The notes under the pieces are model-generated. The model was given only the letters and a program-made list of their open reading frames with translations, had not been told where the DNA came from and ran no database searches. Source: Burkholderia pyrrocinia (GTDB lineage: Bacteria; Pseudomonadota; Gammaproteobacteria; Burkholderiales; Burkholderiaceae). Taken from it: DNA of 64,000 nucleotides. The DNA lies in the NCBI RefSeq assembly GCF_003330765.1, contig NZ_CP024903.1, positions 2,728,001-2,792,000 on the forward strand. Reading direction: 5' to 3'. This document shows positions 17,236 to 25,925 of this stretch, piece by piece. Every line of letters begins with the position of its first letter. Position 1 is the first letter of the stretch. Both the position numbers and the translations under genes were made by a program.

Positions 17236-17727
17236 TCACGCGCGCTTGCGCAGCGCATGCGCGACCCGCGCGTTCGCCTCGAATTTCGCGCGATGCGTCG
17301 AGAAGAACGTCCGCACGTTGCGCACGTTCGATGCGCCGGTGAACAGCCGCCGCGCGAATTCGTCGTATTCGGCGACGTCGGCCAGATCGGCCAGCACGAC
17401 GAAATCGGGGCCCGGCGACACGCGGTAGCACTGCGTAACCGCCGGCTCCGCACACACATACGCTTCGAACGCGTCGTAGTCTTCGGCCGTCTGCCGGTCG
17501 AGGCTGATCTCGATCAGCGCCGTGACGGCCGTGCCGATCGCCGCCGGATCGAGCACCGCGACCTGCCGGCGGATCACGCCGGCTTCCGTCAGCCGGCGCA
17601 CGCGGCGCATGCAAGTGGGCGGCGACGACAGCGCGCGCTCGGCCAGTTGCAGGTTCGACACCGACGCGTCGTCCTGCAGGATCGCGAGGATGCGCAGGTC
17701 GAGATCGTCGAGGGTGATGCCGGCCAT
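17236..17727 (-). CDS. Lrp/AsnC-family transcriptional regulator
   Basis: The product has 163 residues, the normal Lrp length. The helix-turn-helix occupies residues about 5-60 (LDDLDLRILAILQDDASVSN, then LQLAERALSSPPTCMRRVRRL) and an RAM-type effector domain follows (VTQCYRVSPGPDFVVLADLA). Lrp proteins bind amino acids and act as octamers on repeated sites. The gene is divergent from the glmS paralogue. Two 15-bp near-identical palindromes lie in the 156-bp gap between them, so autoregulation and control of glmS are likely. The effector is unknown. Confidence 0.9.
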   Translation of the reverse strand: MAGITLDDLDLRILAILQDDASVSNLQLAERALSSPPTCMRRVRRLTEAGVIRRQVAVLDPAAIGTAVTALIEISLDRQTAEDYDAFEAYVCAEPAVTQCYRVSPGPDFVVLADLADVAEYDEFARRLFTGASNVRNVRTFFSTHRAKFEANARVAHALRKRA

Positions 17728-17751
17728 CGGCGGCTCCTTCCGGTCAGGGTG

Positions 17752-17766
17752 TGAAATTTAATTTCA
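17752..17766. promoter_or_regulatory. Lrp-type palindrome, site 1
   Basis: TGAAATTTAATTTCA is a perfect 15-base dyad around a central T, immediately upstream of the Lrp gene start at 17727. A copy with one changed base lies 59 bases away at 17811. AT-rich 15-mers of this form are typical Lrp/AsnC sites. Confidence 0.7.
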
Positions 17767-17810
17767 GCATGATAGACGATCCATGATTCATTTCATTTGT
17801 GGTTATATTT

Positions 17811-17825
17811 TGAAATTTAATTCCA
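17811..17825. promoter_or_regulatory. Lrp-type palindrome, site 2
   Basis: TGAAATTTAATTCCA repeats site 1 with a single substitution. It sits 59 bases upstream of the glmS start, in the most AT-rich part of the intergenic region, so it probably overlaps the glmS promoter. Confidence 0.7.
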
Positions 17826-17883
17826 TTCGACCGCCTCTACCATCGCTGTCACGGGTCCAGACAGGACATTTACGGAGCGCGAT

Positions 17884-19713
17884 ATGTGTGGAATTGTCGG
17901 GGCGGTCGCCCAGCGGGACATCCTGCCGAACCTTGTCGACGGCCTGAAGCGGCTCGAATACCGCGGCTACGATTCGTGCGGCGTCGTGGTCTACCGCGAC
18001 CGTGCGCTGGCGCGCGCCCGCAGCGTCGATCGCGTTGCCAACCTGCAGCGCGAGATCGCCGAGCATGCGCTGTCGGGCTATACCGGCATCGCGCATACGC
18101 GCTGGGCCACGCATGGCGCGCCCGTCACGCTCAACGCGCATCCGCACTTCTCGCCGAGCGACGCCAACGCGCGCATCGCGCTGTCGCATAACGGGATCAT
18201 CGAGAACTGCGACCAGTTGCGCGCGGAACTGCAGGCGCACGGCTATGTGTTCGCGAGCCAGACCGACAGCGAGGCGATCGCGCACCTGATCGACCACCTG
18301 TACGACGGCGACCTGTTCGACGCGGTCCGGCTCGCGGTCGCGCGATTGCGCGGCAGCTACGCGATCGCGGTGATGTGCCGCGACGAGCCGCACCGGATCG
18401 TCGGCGCGCGCGACGGGATGCCGCTCGTGGTCGGCGTCGGCGAAGGCGAGAATTTCCTGGCATCCGACGCGATTGCGCTGTCGGGCATCACGGATCGCAT
18501 CGCGTATCTGGAGAACGGCGACGTCGCCGACATCCAGTTGCATCGCTACTGGATCGTCGATGCGGCCGGCCAGCGCGTCGAACGCGCGGTGCAGCGGGTC
18601 GCCGCGCATAGCGGCGCGGCCGATCTCGGGTCGTATCGCTACTACATGCAAAAGGAGATCTTCGAGCAGCCGCAGGCGGTGGCCGATACGCTGCTCGACG
18701 TCGCGTCGATCATGCCCGAGCTGTTCGGCGACGGCGCATGGCGCGTGTTCAACGACGTCGATTCGGTGCTGCTGCTCGCGTGCGGCGGCAGCTATCACGC
18801 GGCGCTGACCGCGAAATACTGGATCGAGAGCATCGCGAAGCTGCCGGCGAGTGTCGAAATTGCCAGTGAGTTTCGTTATCGCGACAGCGTGCCGAATCCG
18901 CGCACGCTCGTCGTTGCGGTGTCGCAAAGCGGCGAGACGGCCGACGTGCTCGGCGCGGTGCATGTTGCGAAGCGCAGCGGAATGACGCATACGCTCGCGA
19001 TCTGCAACGTCGCGACGAGTGCGTTGATGCGCGAGTGTGCGCTGCAATTCGTGACGCGTGCGGGGATCGAGATCGGAGTGGCTTCGACGAAGGCGTTCAC
19101 GACGCAGCTCGTTGCGCTGTTCCTGCTCACGTTGTCGCTTGCGCAGGTGCGCGGACGGTTGAGCGATGACGAGGAGAAGGAACATCTGCGCGCGCTGCGG
19201 CACTTGCCTGACGCGATGTCGAAGGTGCTCGCGCTGGAGCCGCAGATCATGGCGTGGTCGGAACTGCTCGCGAGACGCGACAACATGCTGTTTCTCGGGC
19301 GCGGGATGCATTATCCGATCGCGCTTGAGGGTGCGCTGAAGATGAAGGAGATTTCGTATATTCACGCGGAAGCGTATCCGGCGGGTGAACTCAAGCATGG
19401 GCCGCTTGCGCTCGTTAGTAACGAGATGCCGGTGATTGCGGTTGCGCCGAATGACATGCTGCTTGAGAAGCTCAGATCGAACATGCATGAGGTCAGTGCG
19501 CGGAACGGGCGGCTTTTTGTCTTTGCGGATGTGGATTGCGGGTTGGTGCCGAGTGACGGGATCGAGGTGATTCGGCTTAACGAGTACTACGGGCCGCTCT
19601 CGCCGATTTTGCATACGGTGCCGATGCAGTTACTCGCTTATCACGCTGCGCTGGCGCGGGGGACGGATATTGATAAGCCGAGGAATCTGGCGAAGTCGGT
19701 GACGGTGGAGTGA
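17884..19713 (+). CDS. glmS: Glutamine--fructose-6-phosphate aminotransferase paralogue
   Basis: The 609-residue product is full length. It begins [10 protein letters not shown], exposing the catalytic Cys2 after Met removal, with [17 protein letters not shown] and [10 protein letters not shown] of the glutaminase domain. Two SIS sugar-isomerase domains follow ([47 protein letters not shown]), and it ends in the canonical [13 protein letters not shown]. It makes glucosamine-6-phosphate from fructose-6-phosphate and glutamine for cell-wall and polysaccharide synthesis. Placement beside an Lrp regulator rather than glmU suggests a secondary copy with special regulation. The last 600 bases use visibly less C-ending codons than the first part. 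Confidence 0.92.
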   Translation: MCGIVGAVAQRDILPNLVDGLKRLEYRGYDSCGVVVYRDRALARARSVDRVANLQREIAEHALSGYTGIAHTRWATHGAPVTLNAHPHFSPSDANARIALSHNGIIENCDQLRAELQAHGYVFASQTDSEAIAHLIDHLYDGDLFDAVRLAVARLRGSYAIAVMCRDEPHRIVGARDGMPLVVGVGEGENFLASDAIALSGITDRIAYLENGDVADIQLHRYWIVDAAGQRVERAVQRVAAHSGAADLGSYRYYMQKEIFEQPQAVADTLLDVASIMPELFGDGAWRVFNDVDSVLLLACGGSYHAALTAKYWIESIAKLPASVEIASEFRYRDSVPNPRTLVVAVSQSGETADVLGAVHVAKRSGMTHTLAICNVATSALMRECALQFVTRAGIEIGVASTKAFTTQLVALFLLTLSLAQVRGRLSDDEEKEHLRALRHLPDAMSKVLALEPQIMAWSELLARRDNMLFLGRGMHYPIALEGALKMKEISYIHAEAYPAGELKHGPLALVSNEMPVIAVAPNDMLLEKLRSNMHEVSARNGRLFVFADVDCGLVPSDGIEVIRLNEYYGPLSPILHTVPMQLLAYHAALARGTDIDKPRNLAKSVTVE

Positions 19714-19714
19714 G

Positions 19715-19747
19715 GGTGGCGGGGGCAACGCCGAATGCCCCACCACC
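19715..19747 (+). terminator. Possible terminator of glmS
   Basis: GGTGG plus GGGGCA pair with TGCCCC plus CCACC across an eight-base loop just after the glmS stop, with a small internal mismatch. There is no T-run, so factor-independent termination is uncertain. The sequence from 19748 to 19974 is strikingly AT-rich and has no gene; it should contain the promoter of the nuclease gene. Confidence 0.45.
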
Positions 19748-19974
19748 AACAGCCATGTTCACAATCGAATCGATTCTCCACCAACTCGATTAATCAACAC
19801 TTTCAAAGTCAATCAACCAAATCATTCACAAATCAATGAACATTTAAAAATATATTAACCCCAGAAAATTACATTCCTGACAAATATAACAGTTACATTT
19901 CATCGAAATAGAAATTTAAATCGAGGCGCCGCAAATAAAACGCCATTTCGATTATTGAACAGTCAGGAGGGGAT

Positions 19975-21081
19975 GTGATTCATCGAACGCTATTTGGCCG
20001 GCTGCTTGCCGGTGCGGTCGTGTTTGCAACCGCGTTGCATGTACACGCGGAAAGCGCAACGGACGTTTCACCGGTCTGCACGACAGTCCGCACCGAAGCA
20101 TCCAGAGACTCACTGTTGAGTCGAGGTGGTCATTGTCAGAAATCCGTCCCGCTCGAGTATGTCGCCAAGGACGATCAAAATAGCGAAATCGGGCGAGTGG
20201 CTATCGACGCTTATGCCTATTCAGACAATCCGTCGAATCAGCTCGCATGGACCCTGAAGTTCCGTTTCCGAACCCGTGTCATTTCCGGCAACCCGGGCGG
20301 CCTGATGATCAAGCCCATCGTCGAATGCGGGTCGGCTTGTACCGTATCCCCCAATGCAGGTGTGCCGCTCGCCCTTGGCGGACTCTCCAACGAGGTGACG
20401 GTAACGGTCACGCCGAACATGGGAGCCGGTAATCCGCTCGAGTTCAGTCCGACCGTCGAGTACCGCGTCGCCAAGTCAGGCGACTCGCTCGAGAACGGCG
20501 CAAGTGTGAGTCCGTACGCGGGTGTCGGCTACATTCCTGTCATTCGCTGCGACGTCGGGCTCGCAAAAAGCAGCTCGCAAGGGTGTGTCTACCCGGAAGC
20601 ACCGGCGATACTGCGTACCATCACCGCCACGAATCCTGATGTCGACGAATCGGCCATCCATATTCGCGAGGCGCAAGCGGCCGGACATCCCGGCAGATTC
20701 GTACCGCGAGGGGATGGCACGATCTTTCCGGATACCTGGGCGTCGAAGCCTCTGGCACGCACACGCGACGCAGTACTGCGGCGACAGAATCGGGACACGT
20801 CCAAAAAGCAATGTCTCGCGATCTACGGTTCGGTCAATGGCCAGTGCACGTTCACCGGCGACCCGGACGAAACGCCGACGGATTGCGACTGCGATGAATA
20901 TCCATTTGCCTCGACAGAGGAAGGCGCATCGAGGGATGACGCGTCGGTCAAGCGTATCGATGCGAGCGATAATCGACGCGCGGGCGCTTTTCTCGGCAAT
21001 TTCTATTTGAACCAGCGCGTGCTCGATGCAGAGAAATTCTACGTCGATGTCGATTCTCAACAGCCCTCGTCGAAACGTTAA
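19975..21081 (+). CDS. Secreted NucA/NucB-type deoxyribonuclease
   Basis: The product has 368 residues. A signal peptide ends near residue 26 (ALHVHA). Residues about 55-215 form a beta-rich, cysteine-containing region of unknown role (VECGSACTVSPNAGVPLALG). The C-terminal domain, residues about 220-360, contains the NucA/NucB signature DCDCDEYPFASTEEGAS (304-319), with GNFYLNQRVLDAEKFYVDVD closing the fold. Family members are metal-dependent DNases first described in Bacillus. The GTG start at 19975 has AGGAGG four bases upstream; the ATG overlapping it is followed at once by a stop. A MoeA-like/SUKH gene follows after 77 bases on the same strand. Use as an antibacterial toxin is inference. 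Confidence 0.82.
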   Translation: MIHRTLFGRLLAGAVVFATALHVHAESATDVSPVCTTVRTEASRDSLLSRGGHCQKSVPLEYVAKDDQNSEIGRVAIDAYAYSDNPSNQLAWTLKFRFRTRVISGNPGGLMIKPIVECGSACTVSPNAGVPLALGGLSNEVTVTVTPNMGAGNPLEFSPTVEYRVAKSGDSLENGASVSPYAGVGYIPVIRCDVGLAKSSSQGCVYPEAPAILRTITATNPDVDESAIHIREAQAAGHPGRFVPRGDGTIFPDTWASKPLARTRDAVLRRQNRDTSKKQCLAIYGSVNGQCTFTGDPDETPTDCDCDEYPFASTEEGASRDDASVKRIDASDNRRAGAFLGNFYLNQRVLDAEKFYVDVDSQQPSSKR

Positions 21082-21158
21082 CCCGCAACCGACGAAAACA
21101 GTCCGCATGCCGCGGCTCGCAGGCACCTTCGAACCGCGGCATCGAGATACAAAGCACC

Positions 21159-23168
21159 ATGAGCGATCACGAGAACTTTCCCTTTTGGCTCACTCAAGCC
21201 TACGAGCGCTGTCGACGTGCCGTTCCAGGCGCGATGCAATGCGAGACGGTTTCGATCGAGGACGCAGTCACGCGGGTGACGGCGGCCGACGTTTTCGCAC
21301 CCGAGAACGTACCGTCAGTTCCACTCGCCGCAGTCGAAGGCTATGCATTGCGCGCGTCCGATACTTCGCATGCGACCCCTCGCGCACCAGTCGAACTCGA
21401 CTTCGAATTCAGCCGACGCGTACTCGCGTCGCCGACAAGCAGTCCGGAGGCACGCGCGATCGGCGCGCAGTGCGCGGTGGATATCCCGCCGTATTTTCCG
21501 TTGCCGGAGAACGCGGATGCTGTCGTCCCGAAACGCGACCTTGAAGTCATGTATCGCGGCACTCGATCTTTCATCCGGCTGCACGTCCCGTTGTCGCCTG
21601 GACAGCACGTGATCGCACCCGGCAGCGAGCATCGGAAAGGTAGTCTTCTCCTGCCCAAGGGCAGCCGGATAACGGCTGAACGGCACGTCGTGCTGATCGC
21701 GGCAGGCGTGCGCGACATCGAGGTGACGAAGCGGCCACGAATCGGCGTGGCGATCGTCGGGTACGAACATCGCCCGCCCGGCGCCGCTCGCGAGCCCTGG
21801 CAGCGGCCCGACACGAGTGGACCGTATATCCGTGCCGTATTGCAGCGCTGGGGATACGAGGTACCTCCGGTCGAGTATGTCGAGCCGCCAAACATGACGC
21901 GACCGCCGCTCGAGGTGCAACGGGACGAATATGCATTCAACAAGAAGCTGTTCGATCTCGCGCAACGTTACGACCTGATCATAGGCGCCGGATTGCCTGC
22001 CGTGCCGCCATTCCAGAGATTGGGTCTGAATGCGCAGCCGATGTACTCGAACGACGAGACTACCGTCGACATCCAGCAAACGCCGGCCGGCCGCTTCAAC
22101 TTCGGGCGCAGCAGCGATCGCTCGCCGCCGACGAAGACCACGCTGCCGTACACGCGCCCCGACGGCACACAAAGCGGGCTGCGGGTCCTCACCAGTTACG
22201 ATCAGGCAACGCTGATCAATCTGCCTGGCCACACGTGTGCGGTGGCGATGCTGATGCATGCGATCATGCCGCGCGTGCTCGATTTGCTCGAGCACGCGGC
22301 AACGCCGGCCCCGCATTGGGAAACTGCCGTCATCGGGCACCTCGTCGAGCGCAATGCCGAACTCAACGGAATGCAGTGGGGCAACCTGTATCGGGACGTC
22401 GACGGCAACTCGTTCGTCCGCCTGCTACCGTCCGAAGCCGATGGGTCGATCAGCGGCATCGCTCGTGCCGATGTACTCGTCGCGATCCCCGCCGCGAAAC
22501 ACCCGTTGCCGGCGGGCTCGTCCGTGCTGTTCCTGCGTCTCGACCGTGTCTGCCCGGGCGTGCCGCCGAGCGATGCTGCAACGACGGCCGCCGACGCAGC
22601 GTCGCCACCTTTGACAGTCGGTGGCACCCCGAATCCGCCCCGCGATTCCGGGGTCGGGCCCACCGATCTTCGCGCGACGTGGCAACGACTCGACGCCGGC
22701 TTCGCCGCCGATTCGACGCGTTTGCCGGTCGGACTCAACGGAGCGGCGTCCGACGACGAGATCGCAACCCTGCAGGCCGCGCTGGGAGCCGTACTACCTG
22801 ATGCATTCGTCGACAGTCTGCGCATTCACAATGGCCAGGCCGACCCCGGAGACGAATTTTCCGGAAGCGATGCGCTGTTGAGTTCGGGCGAGATCATCGC
22901 GCAATGGCGCATCTGGAAAGGTCTGGTCGATGGCGGGGATTTCGACGGTGTGACATCGGAACCGGATCCCGGTATCCGGGACGACTGGTACAACCTGAAG
23001 TGGATACCGTTCACGCACGACGGTAGCGGCAATCATCTGTGTCTCGATCTCGATCCCGCAGAAGGCGGTGTGGTCGGACAAGTGATTCGGGTCTGGCATG
23101 ACGATGAGCGGCGCGAGCGGATTGCGGGTGGGTTTCCGGAATGGCTCGCTCGCATCGCCGCCGAGTGA
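21159..23168 (+). CDS. MoeA-like protein with a C-terminal SMI1/KNR4 (SUKH) domain
   Basis: The 669-residue protein appears to be a fusion. Residues about 10-190 resemble MoeA domains I and II (VPLAAVEGYALRAS at 55-68; PLPENADAVVPKRDLEV at 114-130; GSLLLPKGSRITAERHVVLI). Residues 193-380 resemble the MoaB/MogA-like domain (KRPRIGVAIVGYE; TLINLPGHTCAVAMLMHAIM), and 385-460 resemble MoeA domain IV. A proline/alanine linker (465-500) leads to a SUKH domain at 504-660 with LRIHNGQADPGDEF, WIPFTHDGSGNHLCLDLDP and GQVIRVWHDD. MoeA inserts molybdenum into molybdopterin, but key residues look altered (M-D-G-Y is V-E-G-Y; the S-G-G-V-S-V-G-D motif is absent). SUKH proteins often neutralise nuclease toxins, and a nuclease gene precedes it. 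Immunity is therefore plausible, not shown. Confidence 0.75.
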   Translation: MSDHENFPFWLTQAYERCRRAVPGAMQCETVSIEDAVTRVTAADVFAPENVPSVPLAAVEGYALRASDTSHATPRAPVELDFEFSRRVLASPTSSPEARAIGAQCAVDIPPYFPLPENADAVVPKRDLEVMYRGTRSFIRLHVPLSPGQHVIAPGSEHRKGSLLLPKGSRITAERHVVLIAAGVRDIEVTKRPRIGVAIVGYEHRPPGAAREPWQRPDTSGPYIRAVLQRWGYEVPPVEYVEPPNMTRPPLEVQRDEYAFNKKLFDLAQRYDLIIGAGLPAVPPFQRLGLNAQPMYSNDETTVDIQQTPAGRFNFGRSSDRSPPTKTTLPYTRPDGTQSGLRVLTSYDQATLINLPGHTCAVAMLMHAIMPRVLDLLEHAATPAPHWETAVIGHLVERNAELNGMQWGNLYRDVDGNSFVRLLPSEADGSISGIARADVLVAIPAAKHPLPAGSSVLFLRLDRVCPGVPPSDAATTAADAASPPLTVGGTPNPPRDSGVGPTDLRATWQRLDAGFAADSTRLPVGLNGAASDDEIATLQAALGAVLPDAFVDSLRIHNGQADPGDEFSGSDALLSSGEIIAQWRIWKGLVDGGDFDGVTSEPDPGIRDDWYNLKWIPFTHDGSGNHLCLDLDPAEGGVVGQVIRVWHDDERRERIAGGFPEWLARIAAE

Positions 23169-23205
23169 AATTCAAGCTGACGTCCCGCCGGTATTCAGCC
23201 GGCGC

Positions 23206-23277
23206 CTAGCCCATCAGCTTGCGGAAATCGCGCGTAAAGTGCGTCGGGTCGAAATAGCCGAGCACGGAAGCCCCCAT
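23206..23277 (-). pseudogene. Remnant of an AraC-family regulator, C-terminal end
   Basis: The minus strand reads SVLGYFDPTHFTRDFRKLMG followed by a stop, which is the second helix-turn-helix of AraC proteins (G-F-x-D-x-S-H-F-x-R-x-F-K). Nothing upstream in frame resembles the rest of an AraC protein; the sequence turns into unrelated codons beyond 23265, where a 10-bp inverted repeat begins. It lies between two convergent modules and is probably what is left of a regulator deleted when one of them arrived. Confidence 0.6.
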
Positions 23278-23302
23278 GCAACTCCACAAGTGGCATGGGG
23301 GC
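23270..23302. terminator. Hairpin between convergent genes
   Basis: GCCCCCATGC (23270-23279) and GCATGGGGGC (23293-23302) form a perfect 10-bp stem with a 13-base loop. It lies between the MoeA-SUKH gene and the converging PaaK-like gene, so a bidirectional terminator is the simplest reading. No T-run is seen; an element-end scar is an alternative. Confidence 0.4.
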
Positions 23303-23370
23303 GAGTCCTGTTCCAGGCACGCACTTTGCCCGATAGACCGGTGCGTCCAAACACCCCGCAAGCCACTCCA

Positions 23371-24861
23371 TCACGCGATGTACTTGTTCTTGATGCGGAT
23401 ATCTCGCCCCTGAAACGGGCCGGTATCGTGATCGTGCACATGCACGATCATCTGCATCGGATCGAACAACCTCGATACCTCGCGAAAATCCTGATTCACG
23501 CGCTTCATGCCCTCGAACATCTCGCCATGCAGCGCTGCGTCGTCGAGCTGAATCGGCGCACTACCCGACGCCCGTTCGAGATGGACGTGCAGGAAGCTCG
23601 TCAAGTGCTCGTCCTCGGTCGCCGCGAGTTGGAACGTGCTGATCGCATCGTGCAGCACGGGCGAGGCAGACAGAACCTGCTCGACATCGGACGGAAACAC
23701 TTTTGCGCCGTAGAACGGCACGCTCGAATCGTTGCGGCCGTAGACAAACAAAAACGGGAAATGGCTGGTCCGCGATGCGAAGTCCGTCAGGCGCATGCCA
23801 TGCGCCGCCAGACGCTTGCTCAACATCCGGAACGTATACGTCCCCCCCGAATCGCGAATGTTGTAGCGGATCTTCGGCGCCGCGCCGGACTGGCGCCCGA
23901 TGGTCACAAGCAGTTCGCCGTCGACATTCGTTTCGATCACGTAGTCGAGCGCGTTGTACTGAAAGATCATCGGTGGCGTATCGCGGCCAAACACTTCGCG
24001 GCACAACTCAGGGCGGCCCAGCAGCGCGCGCCGCAGGCCGATCGTCGTCGGTGTCTCGACGCCGATGTTGATCTCGAGGTCCGACGCGCCATACGACGAA
24101 ATCACCGTGCTCGCCTTGCGCAGCAGATGGTCGCGCAACGCTTCCGACAACCCCTCCCCGCCAACGATGAAATCGATGTGATAAGGCGTCAGGTCGAGAT
24201 CGCATTCGTCGACCACCGAGCGGATAAACGGCGGGTAGCCAAATATCAGGTACTGATATTTCGGCCCGAACAGCTTCAGCGTGTTGATCAGCTTGGCCTT
24301 GTCCGGCCCGATGGACTTCATGATGCCGACGTCGACGAGCGACATCGATACGTTCATGCCCGTCGCCCACGGCCCGAGCGCAAAGCAGTTCAGCAATATC
24401 TTGCCGGAGTCGCGAAAGACAAGCTGATAGTTCAATTGCAGGATGCGCTTGACGTCGCTGCGTTCGGCCGCGCTGCGCACCCAATTGTTTGGCTGGCCGG
24501 TCGACCCCGACGACTCGTCGATGACCACGCCTGACTTCGGAATGGCTCCGCCATAGCAGCGCTGCTCGATCGAATAGCGCTTGATGTAATTCTCCTTGGT
24601 CATGGCGGGCAGGTCCGACAACCGCCATCTCCCGCCGGCCTGGTAGCCCTCGGCCTTCAGGAACGCGATGTACGCCGGGCACGCCGTGCTTGCCTTGAGG
24701 TATGCCACGCGGGCGCGCATGCGGCCGACATAGGCCAGATAGGGCTGAAACACCGGTGCGTTGAGGAATACATAAAGACGTCCGTCGACGCTGATCACGC
24801 GGCGAAGGAACCATAGCGTCCAGAGAATGGCTTCGAGAAAGAGGCGATAGAGCGTGTTCAT
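23371..24861 (-). CDS. PaaK-like adenylate-forming enzyme
   Basis: The product has 496 residues and matches the phenylacetate-CoA ligase/CapK-like group. It has the phosphate-binding VIDESSGSTGQPNNWVR near residue 135, the acceptor region VISSYGASDLEINIGVETP and the C-terminal FVYGRNDSSVPFYGAKVFPS, which in PaaK enzymes positions the hinge Asp. Such enzymes activate carboxylic acids as acyl-adenylates and often pass them to CoA or another acceptor. The N-terminus has a hydrophobic, possibly membrane-associated stretch (LYRLFLEAILWTLWFLRRVI), unusual for PaaK itself. The ATG at 24861 overlaps the nitroreductase stop by four bases, so both are one transcription unit. The substrate is unknown. 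Confidence 0.78.
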   Translation of the reverse strand: MNTLYRLFLEAILWTLWFLRRVISVDGRLYVFLNAPVFQPYLAYVGRMRARVAYLKASTACPAYIAFLKAEGYQAGGRWRLSDLPAMTKENYIKRYSIEQRCYGGAIPKSGVVIDESSGSTGQPNNWVRSAAERSDVKRILQLNYQLVFRDSGKILLNCFALGPWATGMNVSMSLVDVGIMKSIGPDKAKLINTLKLFGPKYQYLIFGYPPFIRSVVDECDLDLTPYHIDFIVGGEGLSEALRDHLLRKASTVISSYGASDLEINIGVETPTTIGLRRALLGRPELCREVFGRDTPPMIFQYNALDYVIETNVDGELLVTIGRQSGAAPKIRYNIRDSGGTYTFRMLSKRLAAHGMRLTDFASRTSHFPFLFVYGRNDSSVPFYGAKVFPSDVEQVLSASPVLHDAISTFQLAATEDEHLTSFLHVHLERASGSAPIQLDDAALHGEMFEGMKRVNQDFREVSRLFDPMQMIVHVHDHDTGPFQGRDIRIKNKYIA

Positions 24862-25925
24862 GCGGATCTCGGAGAGGAGGACGGAACCGGTGTATCGACG
24901 AGGATATCGGCGAGCGCCCTGCGCTGGCTCTGCGGCGGAGTACGCGAGTAGCCGACCTTGAAAACGAGCCATGCCCGGTCAACCTGGGCATGCGCGTTGA
25001 ACCACGCGGCAGCGTCAGGGTTCGTGACCAGGTTGCCGTACGGATGCAGGTACAGGCCGAGGCTCGTCAGCGCAAGCCAGAAGCGCAGCAGGAAACGGCC
25101 CGACTCGATCGCATTCGCCGGGTTGAAGAAATCGCCGCTCAGCACGCCGATCGCGGGTACATGGCCCAGTTGCGCGCGATACCGGCGCTTGAAATAGAAA
25201 CGCGTCGGCCTGAACGTCAGGATTTTCGACAGATGCGCGGAAAGCCAGAACTCGGCGCGCGACAGGTTCATGCAGCGCCAATCGAGACCGTCGCGATGCC
25301 GGGTGGTCGAGCGTTCGGTGAAGCGAAACCAGCTGGTGATTTCGTCGTGGTAATCCGCAACGTTCATGTCGCGGAACACGGCGTCGATGTTCGCAGCGAT
25401 GATCGGCTCGATCAGTTCCGTATCCGACAGGTGCGTATATCGATGCCCCCATTCGCTGGCCAGCGCCGCCAGTTGCGTGACGGCCGCGTCCGGCACCGGT
25501 GTCGGATCCATCGAAATGCGCGACGTGCGGCGCGCCATCATCAGCGCGGACGGGTCGTCGCGCAACGCCCCGGCGTTGGCGACGAGCCGCAACGCAGCGA
25601 ACGGAATCAGCTCCCGCGGGGTCGGCCGGGACAGGATGGCCGCGAATTCCTGCACCGGGCGATGCAGTTGCCATTCGACACGCAAGCCATGCGGTGCCGC
25701 GAGCAGATCGATCGCCTCGATGAACATGCCCATCGCGGACAACAGGAACGACCCGGTCGTGTCTTCTTTCGGCAGGGTGCGCGTGCCATCGATGAATAGC
25801 TCCGCGCTATCGTCCGATATCAGTTTCACACGCCACGGTTGAACGTTGTGGGGCGACGGTGCATGTCGAGCAACGGACAGGATCGTGTGCCAGACGGAAA
25901 AGGCTTCAGTGGAAATCCCCGGCAT
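24858..25925 (-). CDS. Nitroreductase-family flavoprotein
   Basis: The product has 355 residues. The FMN-binding opening is clear: HTILSVARHAPSPHNVQPWR near residue 13. The C-terminal half contains HLSKILTFRPTRFYFKRRYR and SGRFLLRFWLALTSLGLYLH, then PYGNLVTNPD, seen in long Acg-like or cyclisation-associated nitroreductases. It is longer than ordinary nitroreductases (about 200 residues), so a duplicated or extended fold is likely. The gene overlaps the adenylate-forming enzyme by four bases in ATGA. Together they could make or modify a small molecule; no other biosynthetic gene is adjacent. I start at MPGISTEAF (25925), dropping 22 arginine-rich residues. Confidence 0.75.
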   Translation of the reverse strand: MPGISTEAFSVWHTILSVARHAPSPHNVQPWRVKLISDDSAELFIDGTRTLPKEDTTGSFLLSAMGMFIEAIDLLAAPHGLRVEWQLHRPVQEFAAILSRPTPRELIPFAALRLVANAGALRDDPSALMMARRTSRISMDPTPVPDAAVTQLAALASEWGHRYTHLSDTELIEPIIAANIDAVFRDMNVADYHDEITSWFRFTERSTTRHRDGLDWRCMNLSRAEFWLSAHLSKILTFRPTRFYFKRRYRAQLGHVPAIGVLSGDFFNPANAIESGRFLLRFWLALTSLGLYLHPYGNLVTNPDAAAWFNAHAQVDRAWLVFKVGYSRTPPQSQRRALADILVDTPVPSSSPRSA

